Shown piece by piece: positions 17,296 to 26,709 of a stretch of 64,000 nucleotides of DNA (position 1 is its first letter; the number at the start of each line of letters is the position of its first letter). The notes below the pieces were generated by a model. That model ran no database searches, was not told the DNA's origin, and worked only from the letters and a program-made list of their open reading frames with translations. Source of the DNA: SAR202 cluster bacterium bin127 (GTDB lineage: Bacteria > Chloroflexota > Dehalococcoidia > Lucifugimonadales > Lucifugimonadaceae); contig MPNN01000011.1 in the NCBI GenBank assembly GCA_002239045.1, positions 1 to 64,000 on the forward strand, in the 5' to 3' direction. Position numbers and translations under genes: made by a program.

Positions 17296-18780
17296 ATGCC
17301 CCCTTTCGACATTCAAGTGAGAACTACCTTGACGACTGACCAAATCATAACCCTGGCAGCATCCGGCGAATCTGAAACTCTGGAGTTCAAAGAGACCACC
17401 GGGTCGCGCCGAGAAGCCGCGATGACGGTGTGTGCTTTTCTGAATCGGAGTGGCGGTCAGGTGTTGTTCGGTGTGAAGGACAACGGGGAGGTCGTCGGCC
17501 AACAAGTCGGTGGGCAGACGATCGAGGATCTCAGCGCTGAACTCGGGCGGATCGATCCTCCGGCGTTTCCAAGCATCGAACGCGTCCGCGTGGATGATGA
17601 ACGCGAGGTCATAGTAGTTAGCATGAGCCAAGGGGCATCTAGGCCGTATGCGTATCGTGGCACGGCATACCGTCGGGTAGGTAACACGACAGTGGCGATG
17701 TCTGCCGAAGATTACAACTGGATGCTGTTCGAGCGTATGCACAGCGAACAGCGCTGGGAGAATCAACCCGCCGATGGGTGGACGGTTGCTGACCTCGACA
17801 CCGCCGAGATTCAGCGTACGGTAGCGGAGGCGGTACGGCGTGGGCGGCTCGAGGAGCCGTTGAGCCGGGAACCTTCCGACATGCTTCGTGGGCTGGGCCT
17901 GTTGCGCGATGACGTGCTGTTGAGGGCGGCGGTTGTTCTCTTTGGCGATACTAGGCGCATGGAGTTCGATATGCCGCAGTGTCTGCTGCGCGTTGCCCGT
18001 TTCCGCGGGATCGATCGGATGGATTTTTCGGACAATCGCCAGTTCAATGGCAATGCATTCACTCTATTCGGAAATGCCGAGAAATTCCTTCGCGACACGC
18101 TGCCCATTGCCGGACGGTTCGAGGATGACCGCTTCGAGCGAATCGACGAGCCACTGTATCCGCCGTTGGCCACTCGTGAGGCGATAGCGAACGCGTTGTG
18201 CCATCGCGACTATTCCATCGGTGGCGGTTCGGTCGGTATTGCGGTATACGACGATCGGCTAGAGGTAACATCTTCAGGCTCGTTGCACTTTGGTCTGACG
18301 CCGGAGATGTTGTTCGCACCGCATGAATCGCGGCCGTGGAATCCGCTGATAGCGCGCACCTTCTATCGTCGTGGGATCATTGAGGAATGGGGAAGTGGAA
18401 CGCTTAAGATGGCGGATCTGGCTAGAGGTGCCGGACTTCCGACGCCCGAGATAGCAGATGAAGGCGGTGCGGTGACGGTGCGCTTCCGCCCCGGAAATTA
18501 CGTGGACACTACGGGAATAAGCATCAATAACCCTGCCGAACGCCGCGATGCCATACTCGTATTGCTGGACAGCGCGGATAACGGGTTGTCGCGTCGTGAA
18601 ATTCACGCCCTTCTAGGCCCCGGTGTCAGCGAGCGTCAGGTGCGAAGAGAGCTGACTGCGTTGAGCAACAGAGGGCTGATCGAATCCATGGGTCGCGGTC
18701 CGCTGACACGTTGGATGCGTGTGTCGGGGTCAGACCGGGCAAATAGAGGTCAGACCGGGCAGACAGGGGGCAGATGCTAA
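17296..18780 (+). CDS. AlbA_2 (Schlafen-like)/RecG-like putative regulator
   Basis: Residues about 15-130 are an AlbA_2 domain (ESETLEFKETTGSRREAAMT, then GGQVLFGVKDNGEVVG). Residues about 285-400 are the COG2865-type C-terminal domain (LATREAIANALCHRDYSIGG, then RGIIEEWGSGTLKM). A winged helix closes the protein (RREIHALLGPGVSERQVRRE). Such proteins are often labelled ATP-dependent helicase RecG-like but lack helicase motifs. They occur next to type I restriction operons, perhaps as regulators or anti-phage factors. The very end (RGQTGQTGGRC) is a short repeat that abuts the MITE-like element. Confidence 0.75.
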   Translation: MPPFDIQVRTTLTTDQIITLAASGESETLEFKETTGSRREAAMTVCAFLNRSGGQVLFGVKDNGEVVGQQVGGQTIEDLSAELGRIDPPAFPSIERVRVDDEREVIVVSMSQGASRPYAYRGTAYRRVGNTTVAMSAEDYNWMLFERMHSEQRWENQPADGWTVADLDTAEIQRTVAEAVRRGRLEEPLSREPSDMLRGLGLLRDDVLLRAAVVLFGDTRRMEFDMPQCLLRVARFRGIDRMDFSDNRQFNGNAFTLFGNAEKFLRDTLPIAGRFEDDRFERIDEPLYPPLATREAIANALCHRDYSIGGGSVGIAVYDDRLEVTSSGSLHFGLTPEMLFAPHESRPWNPLIARTFYRRGIIEEWGSGTLKMADLARGAGLPTPEIADEGGAVTVRFRPGNYVDTTGISINNPAERRDAILVLLDSADNGLSRREIHALLGPGVSERQVRRELTALSNRGLIESMGRGPLTRWMRVSGSDRANRGQTGQTGGRC

Positions 18781-18812
18781 TCCAATGAGATGCGGGACAA
18801 CATACCCCTTAG

Positions 18813-18954
18813 GGGTGCTGTGCACAACCCGCCCCCTTGATGCCCAAGGGGGAATTAAAGGGGGTTTAGACTTGGCGTTTCGCTTTGCACTCCGTTGCCC
18901 GCCCCCTCTGGATTCCGGCTTTCGCCGGAATGACGGTAGTTGTGCACAGCACCC
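18813..18954. mobile_element. MITE/REP-like element with perfect 16-bp terminal inverted repeats
   Basis: GGGTGCTGTGCACAAC (18813-18828) and its exact inverse complement GTTGTGCACAGCACCC (18939-18954) bound a 142-bp non-coding segment. Inside are two smaller hairpins: CCCCCTTG/CAAGGGGG near 18832-18852 and ATTCCGGC/GCCGGAAT at 18912-18931. It sits between the AlbA_2 gene and hsdR. No transposase is encoded. The GGTCAGACCG-like words flanking it on both sides suggest it interrupted a once-continuous stretch. Confidence 0.75.
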
Positions 18955-19065
18955 AGATGCCAAGCACATGAGATAGGACACCGTACAACTTCTTCGGAGA
19001 CAGATAAGGGTCAGACCGTGGTCAGACATGGGTCAGATAGAGGGCAGACCACCCAGACGCGCACA

Positions 19066-22062
19066 GTGACTGAACTCAACATAACGGAAGCATCAACGGC
19101 GCAGTTCCCGATGGTTCGCCACGCCGCGGAGATGGGGTGGGTGCCGATTGAGCCGCGTGATGCCACTCGGAAGCGTGGCGGCGTGTCCGGGCTGTTGTTC
19201 CGAGACGAGTTGGAATCGACTTTGCGGCGTTTCAATCCTTGGATGACGGATGATGCCATCCGCTCGGTGATCGAGTATCTGGAGGCATTGCCGGCAACGA
19301 TCGAGGGGAATCGTCAGGTTTTGGCCTGGTTGCGGGGAGAGCGGCAATGGTTCGACGACGCGGCGAACCGGCATCGACGAGTTCGGATCATCGATTTCGA
19401 GACACCTGAGAACAACTCGTTACACGTCACTTGGGAATGGACACTCAGGCCGCCAGCCCGTAAGTCCAACCGTGCGGATGTGATGTTCCTGATCAATGGC
19501 GTGCCGGTCGCTATCGTCGAGCATAAGAATCCTAAGGATGCCGATGCCATCGAGCGGGGCGTTACTCAACTGCAACGCTACGAGATCGAAACGCCGGAAC
19601 TGACGGGAATGGCGCAGCTCTTCAACGTAACGCATCTCTTCGACTACTGGTACGGCGTAACTTGGAACATCTCACGTCGCTACATGGCGCGTTGGAAGGA
19701 AAGCCCGGAGGAAACCTATCGCTTCGCCGTGCAGTCGTTCTTTGAGCCGACCGATTTTCTGCGTACGTTGCGAGATTGGATTCTGTTCTACGTCGAAGAC
19801 GACGAGATGCGGAAGTCGGTGCTAAGGCAGCACCAGCGTCGCGCGGTCGAGTTAATAATTCAACGCTGTTCAGAGCCGAACAAGAAGCGCGGACTGATCT
19901 GGCATACGCAAGGGTCCGGAAAGACATTCACGCTTCTCACCGCTGCACGTCTGATATTGGAACGTAGGGCGGATTTCAGCACGGCAACAGTGATAGTGGT
20001 GGTTGACCGTACCGAACTTGAGGGGCAACTGCGCGGGTGGGTAGACAGACTGCTCGGCGAGATGCAGCAGCAGGACATTCCGGTGTGGCGTGCCGAATCG
20101 CGCGCGGATCTTCGTGACCTGATGCGAAGCGACCGACGGGGTCTCATCATCTCGATGATCCACAAGTTCGAGGGCATCAGAAAGGATAGCAATAGACGAG
20201 GCAACATCTACGTCTTCATAGACGAGGCGCATCGTTCGGTTGCGAAGGACTTGGGAACGTATCTGATGGGCGCACTGCCCAATGCGACGATCATCGGTTT
20301 CACCGGCACTCCAATCGCTCGAACCGAATACGGTGAGGGCACGTTCAAGATCTTCGGCAATGACGACGATCTGGGATATCTCGACAAGTACACCATCGCC
20401 GAGTCGATAGAAGACGAGACGACCTTGCCGATCCGGCACACGTTGGCACCGAGCGAATTGGCCGTACCTGTCGAACAACTTGATAAAGAGTTCTTCGAGT
20501 TGGCGGAGAGTGAGGGTGTAACAGATATTGACGAGTTGAACCGGGTTTTGGATCGTGCCGTCAACCTTCGGACATTTTTATCCGCGGATGATCGTGTCGA
20601 AAAGGTCGCCGCGTTTGTGGCCGAACACTTCAGGGACAACGTCGATCCTCTTGGTTATAAAGCGTTTCTAGTAGCTGTCAACCGCGAGGCGTGTGCCAAG
20701 TACAAACGCGCCCTCGACCAACATCTTCCACCGGAGTGGTCCGTACCTGTATACACGGAGAACTCCGAAGACATCGTAAAACGTCCGCTTGTTGCCGATT
20801 TACAGCTTTCTCCCGAAGAAGAGGCGGATGCGCGCCTGATGTTCAAGAAAGCCAAGGCAGAGCCGAGAATTCTGATCGTCACTGATAAGTTGCTGACCGG
20901 ATTCGATGCTCCGCTGCTATATTGCATGTATCTGGACAAACCGATGCGAGATCATGTCCTGCTACAGGCCATAGCACGCGTGAACCGGCCGTACGTCGAC
21001 ACGGAAGGCATAAGCAAATCCATCGGCCTCGTCGTCGATTTCGTCGGCGTCTTGCGCGAGTTGAAGAAGGCGTTGCAGTTCGATTCCTCCGATATCAGCG
21101 GCGCGATCGAGGGTCTCGACGTCCTGATGGATGATCTTCAAAGCAAACTCGAACAGGCACGAGAAAAGTATCTAGATCAAGAATCAAATACTAATGAGCC
21201 GAATTTTGTTGGCGATGATGGAGAACCATTCGACGCTGGCGGGCAAGTTACGGATGCAGACCTGGAACAGGTTGTGTATCAGCATTTCTTGGATCCCGAC
21301 GAGCGAAAAGCCTTCTTCACCGCGTTCAAAGAGATTGAGGCATTGTGGGAGATACTGTCACCGTCAGCTGAACTGCGCGATCACCTCGACACCTTCAAGC
21401 GCCTTGCTGAACTTTACGCTGCGGTTCGCTCGTCTCTATCAGTGGATTCACCACGAGATCATGACCTAGCAAAGAAGACGAAGCGGCTTGTCGAGAATTC
21501 AGCGAATTTGGAGGCGCTCGGAGAATCGACGCGCTCATTGACGTTCGACTCTCAGACCTTGGAGAGATTGCGCCGCAAACCCGGCCCACCAGAACCGAAA
21601 GTGTTTAACTTCGTTCGGAGCTTCCAAAGAGAAAGGTCCGATCATGAACCGGTGCTAAGGCCGTTAAAGGACCGTGCTGAGCAAATCCTAAGCGATATCA
21701 GTGATCTAAAGACGTCAGGTATTCAGGCGATGGAAATGCTTGCCGCTTTAGCCGGAGAGAAGGAAGCGGCCTTGCAAGCCGCTAAGAACAGCGGTCTCAC
21801 GTCACGCGGTTTCAACGTATTTTGGTCGTTGAAAGAAAGTCAAGTCCTCGATTCCGCCGGGATTAGTCCATTCCGTTTGGCTCGCGAAGTTGAAACGATT
21901 TTGGGTCGATTCCCGAATGCCGCGGTCAATGCCGACGAAGAGAGGCAACTTAGGATGGCTCTCTACCTGCCACTTCTGGACCTTAGTGGCGACGAACGAG
22001 CGCGAACTGTGGATCAAATCATCGAGATATTGCTTGATCGGAATATCGATGGTGACGATTGA
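19066..22062 (+). CDS. hsdR: Type I restriction endonuclease subunit
   Basis: I chose GTG 19066 ([17 protein letters not shown]); the longer ATG at 18940 lies inside the MITE terminal repeat. The N-terminal nuclease has [20 protein letters not shown] (about 137-157), the PD-(D/E)XK core. The translocase motor follows, with Walker A TQGSGKT (about 281) and DEAH (about 385). The C-terminal helical part docks to HsdM. HsdR translocates DNA from unmethylated sites and cuts at a distance. It is 998 aa, normal for the family. It overlaps the YgjP-like gene by 14 bases. Confidence 0.93.
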   Translation: MTELNITEASTAQFPMVRHAAEMGWVPIEPRDATRKRGGVSGLLFRDELESTLRRFNPWMTDDAIRSVIEYLEALPATIEGNRQVLAWLRGERQWFDDAANRHRRVRIIDFETPENNSLHVTWEWTLRPPARKSNRADVMFLINGVPVAIVEHKNPKDADAIERGVTQLQRYEIETPELTGMAQLFNVTHLFDYWYGVTWNISRRYMARWKESPEETYRFAVQSFFEPTDFLRTLRDWILFYVEDDEMRKSVLRQHQRRAVELIIQRCSEPNKKRGLIWHTQGSGKTFTLLTAARLILERRADFSTATVIVVVDRTELEGQLRGWVDRLLGEMQQQDIPVWRAESRADLRDLMRSDRRGLIISMIHKFEGIRKDSNRRGNIYVFIDEAHRSVAKDLGTYLMGALPNATIIGFTGTPIARTEYGEGTFKIFGNDDDLGYLDKYTIAESIEDETTLPIRHTLAPSELAVPVEQLDKEFFELAESEGVTDIDELNRVLDRAVNLRTFLSADDRVEKVAAFVAEHFRDNVDPLGYKAFLVAVNREACAKYKRALDQHLPPEWSVPVYTENSEDIVKRPLVADLQLSPEEEADARLMFKKAKAEPRILIVTDKLLTGFDAPLLYCMYLDKPMRDHVLLQAIARVNRPYVDTEGISKSIGLVVDFVGVLRELKKALQFDSSDISGAIEGLDVLMDDLQSKLEQAREKYLDQESNTNEPNFVGDDGEPFDAGGQVTDADLEQVVYQHFLDPDERKAFFTAFKEIEALWEILSPSAELRDHLDTFKRLAELYAAVRSSLSVDSPRDHDLAKKTKRLVENSANLEALGESTRSLTFDSQTLERLRRKPGPPEPKVFNFVRSFQRERSDHEPVLRPLKDRAEQILSDISDLKTSGIQAMEMLAALAGEKEAALQAAKNSGLTSRGFNVFWSLKESQVLDSAGISPFRLAREVETILGRFPNAAVNADEERQLRMALYLPLLDLSGDERARTVDQIIEILLDRNIDGDD

Positions 22063-22348
22063 TAATCGGCGAGATGCTGTCCGCAAGCGTGTAGAACATT
22101 GGGCCTGCGTTCTCAGTGTGCCTATGCCGCGAGTACGCATTCGCCACATGACACGCAAATGGGGTTCTTGTTCGACCTCTGGCATTATCACTTTGTCCGA
22201 CGACCTGACAGACCAAGACACGGGCTTCCAAGACTTCGTAATCGCCCACGAACTCCTTCACCTGCGATTGCCAAACCACGGAAAACTTTTCAAGGCTCTG
22301 TTGGCAGCACATGTGCCAGACTGGAGAGAGCAGAACATAGCGAGGTAG
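22049..22348 (+). CDS. YgjP-like (M48/SprT-type) metallopeptidase
   Basis: A 99-aa protein with [20 protein letters not shown] and the zinc motif [15 protein letters not shown], as in the YgjP/DUF45 metallopeptidase family. I chose ATG 22049, overlapping the hsdR stop; an ORF extending back to 21890 lies within hsdR and is unlikely. It is shorter than chromosomal YgjP (about 170-230 aa) and begins just before the WGSC motif. Members are often the last gene of type I restriction operons. The substrate is unknown. Confidence 0.75.
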   Translation: MVTIDNRRDAVRKRVEHWACVLSVPMPRVRIRHMTRKWGSCSTSGIITLSDDLTDQDTGFQDFVIAHELLHLRLPNHGKLFKALLAAHVPDWREQNIAR

Positions 22349-22769
22349 ATCAACGGGCCGTTAGTCTATTTTTGGACTTTTCGAAGTACTCAGGGACTTG
22401 CCCGCCATTGCTCCCCTCGCTCTCCGCGCCAGCGCATTGTAATGCTCTGACATCGGTCCGATCTTGGTATCCAACCCCTCGAGTGCAGCACTTTGCAGTG
22501 CATTGTGTTTGACGGATCTTCTCTCCACAACAGGACATCGGAGCGTCTTGACCAACGGAGGTCGAATGATCGCTGCAGAGCTGGAAGGCGGCGATCACGC
22601 CGCAAAACCGGAGCGACCACGGAGAAATCCGCCCGCGGCTAATCTGGTTGAGGCCAACCACGGGGCGCTTCACGCCTGGGAAAATGCAGTTGCTGGAATG
22701 CGACAGCGGCAATCAACTCTGTGTCGAGCCGCGAAAAAGACGACTAGAAAAAGGCGACTACATACGATC
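22349..22769. other. No gene seen; short A-rich repeat
   Basis: No frame gives a convincing protein. At 22730-22765 GAAAAAGACGACTA is followed at once by GAAAAAGGCGACTACATAC. Similar AAAAAGRCTRYATACAT words recur near 23366 and 23426, suggesting a small dispersed non-coding repeat. Confidence 0.4.
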
Positions 22770-23315
22770 CTAGCCGCGTCGAGCGGGTCGGAGCGAACTT
22801 CGTCTTCGCCGAAGTGTGCATGGTGCGCCGATCTTGGAATCTGGAACAATTACGCCGCAGTTGCGTATGAGCGGCGTTTTGTCGGGTGATTTCACGGAAT
22901 GAAGCAATTTAACGGCTGGCGCAACGATGGCATGTTGCCATGGGACTTCAAAGTCAACGGTATCGATTTCAGATGATGGCGCTTCCGGGCTGACCAGCGC
23001 AATACTCCCATTGCCAAACGTATCGTTTTTGCGATTGCGTTTGATGGTGTGAGCGTGTTGTTTATCAGCCACCGACTGGATGACCTCTCTGACTGACAGA
23101 GCGCGTCCGTGTTGGAAGGCAATTTCTTGGTCAAGCCACTTCTCCAATGGCATCAGCAAATCGTTGATGTGATTCGCAGAGAACAAGGAATCAGGAGCGT
23201 CGCTGGACACGAATCCTTTTAGACGGCGAACCGACTTCTGATCTGTGTTCGACCACCGTAGCTGCAGCGCCTCGTCTCCCTGTAGCTTGACGAATCCGAT
23301 TGTGACAGTGAGCAT
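22770..23315 (-). CDS. Hypothetical protein (181 aa)
   Basis: The ORF starts MLTVTIGFVKLQGDEALQ and includes ANHINDLLMPLEKWLDQEIA and VDFEVPWQHAIVAPAVKLLH. It reads like a real globular protein, apart from an Arg/Ser-rich tail (LRRRRSSLRPARRG) that may be read-through beyond the natural end. No family is recognised. Residues about 10-54 recur in the fragment at 10949-11467. It lies between the restriction island and the end of the long minus-strand operon. Confidence 0.4.
   Translation of the reverse strand: MLTVTIGFVKLQGDEALQLRWSNTDQKSVRRLKGFVSSDAPDSLFSANHINDLLMPLEKWLDQEIAFQHGRALSVREVIQSVADKQHAHTIKRNRKNDTFGNGSIALVSPEAPSSEIDTVDFEVPWQHAIVAPAVKLLHSVKSPDKTPLIRNCGVIVPDSKIGAPCTLRRRRSSLRPARRG
23154..23285. 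repeat. 132-bp diverged repeat, copy 2
   Basis: This is the partner of 11072-11203, in the same orientation, equal in length and without gaps. It encodes residues LQGDEALQ...NHINDLL of the 181-aa ORF on the minus strand. The two copies lie either side of the restriction island, about 12 kb apart. Confidence 0.75.
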
Positions 23316-23452
23316 GCCGCGCTCGCAGGGATGAGCGGCCTAGGACTGCGAAGGACCGGAATCAAAAAAAGACTGTATACATCGGGATGAAGCGGTGAAT
23401 CCGTCCCATTTCCCAAGGCCCGAAACGCAAAAAAGGCTACATACATGGGGTT

Positions 23453-23492
23453 GCAGGGGCAGGCCGCCATATGATTGGCGGCCTGCCCCTGC
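23453..23492 (-). terminator. Strong hairpin after the PRTRC operon
   Basis: GCAGGGGCAGGCCGCCA (23453-23469) and TGGCGGCCTGCCCCTGC (23476-23492) form a perfect 17-bp stem with a 6-base loop. On the minus strand it follows the last operon gene (ends 23533). A short T run (CCTTTTTTGC) comes about 15 bases later, so the fit to an intrinsic terminator is loose. It may also be a dispersed REP-type hairpin that serves as terminator. Confidence 0.6.
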
Positions 23493-23532
23493 GTCTCCGG
23501 CTCCTGGGTTTGCGTCGACCGGCTCCGCGCAC

Positions 23533-23949
23533 CTAGAACAGCCTCGGCGCCTGCTGCTCCTGGGCCGCGCCTTGCTGACGCCGGTTGCGACGCCGAGCGG
23601 CAGGAGCGGGCCGTTCGTAGGCGGGATGCTTGGGCGTCTCCTCCCAAGTGGCCCTCGCTCTTTCTGTCACCGCGGCGACCTCCTGCGCCAGCACCGTCAG
23701 ATCGGCGGCGTCGAACGTCTCGATGTGCGGATCCGACGAGGGCTGCTGCACCCCGACGGTCGCCCTTCGCCCCTTGATCGAGACGACGACCTTCAGTCCC
23801 TCCGCTGCGTCGGCCTGCGCTTCGGCGCCGCCAGGTTCCCCGGCGTCATTGGACCCCTGACAGTCCTGCACCGTCTCCTCGCCGGTGTCAGGTTCGTCGA
23901 CGACCGTGGCGTCAAGTCGGGTTGTTTCCTTTCCCTTCTCGTCAGGCAT
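23533..23949 (-). CDS. PRTRC protein E-like (tentative)
   Basis: The N-terminal third is acidic and low in complexity. The middle reads LKVVVSIKGRRATVGVQQPS and ETFDAADLTVLAQEVAAVTE, a small beta/alpha unit. The end is basic (ARRRNRRQQGAAQEQQAPRL). Position at the end of a PRTRC gene set and the beta core suggest PRTRC protein E, whose function is unknown, but similarity by eye is weak. GGAGA lies 7 bases before the ATG. Confidence 0.4.
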   Translation of the reverse strand: MPDEKGKETTRLDATVVDEPDTGEETVQDCQGSNDAGEPGGAEAQADAAEGLKVVVSIKGRRATVGVQQPSSDPHIETFDAADLTVLAQEVAAVTERARATWEETPKHPAYERPAPAARRRNRRQQGAAQEQQAPRLF

Positions 23950-23994
23950 GGATCTTCTCCTTTCCTTCGTTTTTGCTCCGGCTGTTTGCGATGG

Positions 23995-24381
23995 CTACGC
24001 CGCCATCCTCGACGACGTTCTCCTGATCTCCCCGATGGTCTTCGGTTCCCAGTAGAGGTCGCGTTCGATGGCGGGGACGCCGCCGAACACCTTCGTCTCC
24101 GCGAGCTCCGTCAGTCCGAAGTAACCCCACTCCGTCTCGAAGCCCTCGACGAGGCCGAAGCAGAGTCCGGTCTCGGCCTCCCACTCGGTGACGTACCAGG
24201 TCCAATTGCTGTAGGGGCTGAACAGCTTCACTTGGGCGACCGCGTCGTCGCAGTCCTTGACGTTTTCGTTGGCGCCGAGCGCGGGAATCTTCTCTCCGAG
24301 CTCCGTCGTCACCAGTTCGTGCCCGCGCAACCCGCTGCAGTTGTCCTGCCATGTCGTCGTGGTCCTCTTTTCGTCAGACAT
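23995..24381 (-). CDS. DUF2958 domain protein
   Basis: VAQVKLFSPYSNWTWYVTEW, then TGLCFGLVEGFETEWGYFGL and GVPAIERDLYWEPKTI match the DUF2958 signature (LF.P...WTWY, FG.V.G.E.E.GYF, ERD). DUF2958 proteins are small, of unknown function, and typical of plasmids and integrative elements that also carry PRTRC genes. I chose ATG 24381 because AGAGGAGA precedes it by 4 bases; ATG 24417 is upstream without such a site. Confidence 0.75.
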   Translation of the reverse strand: MSDEKRTTTTWQDNCSGLRGHELVTTELGEKIPALGANENVKDCDDAVAQVKLFSPYSNWTWYVTEWEAETGLCFGLVEGFETEWGYFGLTELAETKVFGGVPAIERDLYWEPKTIGEIRRTSSRMAA

Positions 24382-24459
24382 GGTTTCTCCTCTCTGTTTT
24401 TCATCCGATGGATTCACGCGCGCCTGTCGCGGGGCGATAGCGCCCCGGCGGCGCGTTGG

Positions 24460-25281
24460 CTACGCCCGGCCTTCCGGGTCGGAGTCGGCTCCCACCAGCC
24501 GCTCCACGGCTTCGGGAGTGACGTAGGTGGGGTTGACCGTCCCTTGGTCCATGTCCAGGTAGAGGCCCATGAAGGGGCAGGTCCCCGCCGCCATGCGGCG
24601 GACCACCTGTAACACCAGCGACGCCATCATCTGGTTGATGGTGGGGTCCTGGTCGGTCAGGTCGAGGGCCGCCGCGCAGTCCGCGTCGGGCGGCCTTGTC
24701 GACACGGCGGTCAGCAGGTCGGGCCGTTGCAGCGTCGGCGCGGGTGCCATGTGGCAGGTCTCGCCGGTGAAGGGCGGTTCCTCCAGAACCACCCGCTCGG
24801 CGACGTTGCCTACGAGAACCTGACCCCAGTTGGTGTCGTTGCCCGCGTCGATGAGCCAGCGACGCGGGTCGCCCGGCAGGCACTCGGCCATCGCCCTGCG
24901 TGCGGCGGCGTTGTCGGCGCAGCCGATGACGAGGCTGTCTCCGTAGGCGGGCAGGCCGGGGTAGCCGTGTCCGTCAGGGCGAAAGTCGTGGTCGTACTCC
25001 CGGAAGGGGTGGACGGAGTAGCCGACCGGACGTCCGTAGGCCCTCGCCAGCCGGTCGGCCAACGCTCTGCTTTTGAACTCCCCCACGTCTTCCGCGTAGA
25101 AGTTCTGGCGCAGCAGGTTGTGAGGCTCCACCCGGTCGTGGTCGACCAGGACGATGGTGGCTTGCCTGCCTTGGAACAGTCTGCACAGTCCTTCGGCGAC
25201 GAAGCCTCCGGTCCCTCCGCAGCCGACCACGGTGATCCAGGGGTCGTCCAGCAGGAACGCGTTGTCCATGTAGTAGGGCAT
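24460..25281 (-). CDS. PRTRC system ThiF-family (E1-like) protein
   Basis: ITVVGCGGTGGFVAEGLCRL is the nucleotide-binding loop of E1/ThiF proteins, followed by VLVDHDRVEPHNLLRQNFYA with the conserved Asp and Arg-Gln-Asn region. A cysteine-containing crossover segment (PPFTGETCHM) lies near residue 175. In PRTRC systems this E1-like protein accompanies a JAB protein (PRTRC A) and small conserved partners. The activity has not been defined as far as I know. GAGGTGA precedes the ATG. It lies 6 bases after PRTRC A. Confidence 0.85.
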   Translation of the reverse strand: MPYYMDNAFLLDDPWITVVGCGGTGGFVAEGLCRLFQGRQATIVLVDHDRVEPHNLLRQNFYAEDVGEFKSRALADRLARAYGRPVGYSVHPFREYDHDFRPDGHGYPGLPAYGDSLVIGCADNAAARRAMAECLPGDPRRWLIDAGNDTNWGQVLVGNVAERVVLEEPPFTGETCHMAPAPTLQRPDLLTAVSTRPPDADCAAALDLTDQDPTINQMMASLVLQVVRRMAAGTCPFMGLYLDMDQGTVNPTYVTPEAVERLVGADSDPEGRA

Positions 25282-25287
25282 TCGCTG

Positions 25288-25908
25288 TCACCTCTTTGTT
25301 GCTGGTTGCTTGTCTGGTGCCGAATCAGGCCCTTCGGCCATCAGTCGGACGCTCGGTTGCGGGCCGCCGAAAACCTGCGACCATTCCACCGGGGCGAAAT
25401 GGCCGTAGACGCCGACCCTAAGGCTCAGCTCGGGCCGGTCGGTGTCGAGGCGTCCCACAACGCCGTAGATGCGGAATCCCTGCTCGTCTTCGTCGTCGGT
25501 CTTCGAGAAGAAGGCGCGGAAGGTTCCGTGCGAGTGGAACTCGGCCACCACGCCTGCGGGCGGCAGGTATTCGAGCGACGAAGCCGTCCCTTCCTGCGGG
25601 GGAACCACCGGACGGTAGGCGCCGCCGTCCCAACGCACGGCGAAGAGCCGCTCGGTGCGCGGTTCGTCGCGGAACCAGCGCAGCCCCGCCTCGAAAAGGC
25701 GTGCCGGGATGGGGCCGTTGGCGAGTTCCACCTTCTCGGCCACGGCGGCAAGCCCCCGCACCTCGCAGGGAGCGACGAGGACTCTCGCGGTCAGGTTTGC
25801 GCTCTCGGACTGGACGTACACGCCGCCCGATCCGAGCACGTAGTCGAAGCCGATTCCTTGGGAACCGACGAGTCCCGTCATGTGATTGACGAGGTGACCC
25901 ACGGGCAT
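25288..25908 (-). CDS. PRTRC protein A (JAB/MPN domain)
   Basis: VVAEFHSHGTFRAFFSKTDD contains the JAMM zinc pattern HxH-x7-S-x2-D, so this is a JAB isopeptidase-type domain. The N-terminal half (VGHLVNHMTGLVGSQGIGFD) is the PRTRC A-specific part. A JAB next to an E1-like protein suggests processing of a small modifier, possibly PRTRC C, though this is inference. I chose ATG 25908; the ORF is open further upstream but there it overlaps PRTRC B with no homology. Confidence 0.8.
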   Translation of the reverse strand: MPVGHLVNHMTGLVGSQGIGFDYVLGSGGVYVQSESANLTARVLVAPCEVRGLAAVAEKVELANGPIPARLFEAGLRWFRDEPRTERLFAVRWDGGAYRPVVPPQEGTASSLEYLPPAGVVAEFHSHGTFRAFFSKTDDEDEQGFRIYGVVGRLDTDRPELSLRVGVYGHFAPVEWSQVFGGPQPSVRLMAEGPDSAPDKQPATKR

Positions 25909-25933
25909 CGATCGGACGTTGGCGGATGGCCCG

Positions 25934-26709
25934 TCACCGGCGGCGGCCCCGCCTCCCCTCCGAGACCGCGATCGCCTGGGCCACGGTGCATTGGGGAACA
26001 AGGTCCTCGACCGGGTACTCGGTCCGTCCATCTATCTCCTCCCACAGCACTAGCAGGTTGTCGGGGTGTTTCTTCGAGCGGTCGTTCGAATCTCCTGTAA
26101 GGGAGAAGTAGGACCGGAAAAAGGAGTCCGGTATCTCTCCCGACTCGTCGGGGAACCTGTGGCTTCCGGGGCAGACCCGTCCGTCCCTGAAGACGTTGAA
26201 GGCGGGCATGCGGTAGAGCATCTGCTCGGGGTCGGCGGGCCTTCTCAGCGCGGCGTAGACCCAGGGCGCTCGGCCCGGCGAGCAGACGAAGACCAGCCCC
26301 GGCATGGGGAGCCGGAGCCGCGCGGGCGGCTCGAACGCCTCTCTCTGAAGCGCGATCGGCCAGACCCGCGGAGGCCCCCCCCGGCCGACCGTCTCCCCCG
26401 CCCTCCCCCCTGAACGCCGGCCGCCCAGCCCCGCGGGGGCCGCCACAGGCCGACGGTCTCCCCGGTCTCCCCCTGCCCCCACCAGAGGGTGTTCTCCGCC
26501 AGCAGACCCGAGGAGAACCCGATCTGCTGTGTGAACACGTTGGCGATCTCGTCGGCCGAGACCGTCCTGACCCAGTTGGCTTCGCGTTCGAAGCCCCGCA
26601 GGAGAATCGTCTCCCCGTAGACTTCCAGCTGCACCTTCAAGGTGTCCTTGGGCGCGTCCGCCGCGCCCGGCAGGGACCACTCGGTCCCGTCGGCTTCACT
26701 TCTGTTCAT
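25934..26709 (-). pseudogene. PRTRC protein B, disrupted by 65-bp imperfect tandem duplication
   Basis: ATG 26709 has AGGAGG upstream and begins MNRSEADGTEWSLPG. The N-terminal half (KVQLEVYGETILLRG) is in one frame. The C-terminal half (GLVFVCSPGRAPWVYAALRR, MPAFNVFRDGRVCPGSHRFP, DNLLVLWEEI) is in another and matches PRTRC B. The break lies at 26361-26465, where about 40 bases are repeated 65 bases apart; deleting 65 bases joins the frames exactly. Function in the family is unknown. It overlaps PRTRC F-like by 14 bases. Confidence 0.75.
26361..26465. repeat. Imperfect tandem duplication, 65-bp period, in PRTRC B
   Basis: 26361-26400 and 26426-26465 are about 80% identical (shared words include CCCGCGG, GGCCGAC and GTCTCCCC). 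The offset is 65 bases, that is 2 modulo 3, which matches the frame change seen in the gene. Confidence 0.7.

Noticed and set aside
18940-19065. Upstream ATG start for hsdR at 18940
   Set aside because: It lies within the MITE terminal repeat, and the extra residues show no homology; GTG 19066 is next to the conserved start.
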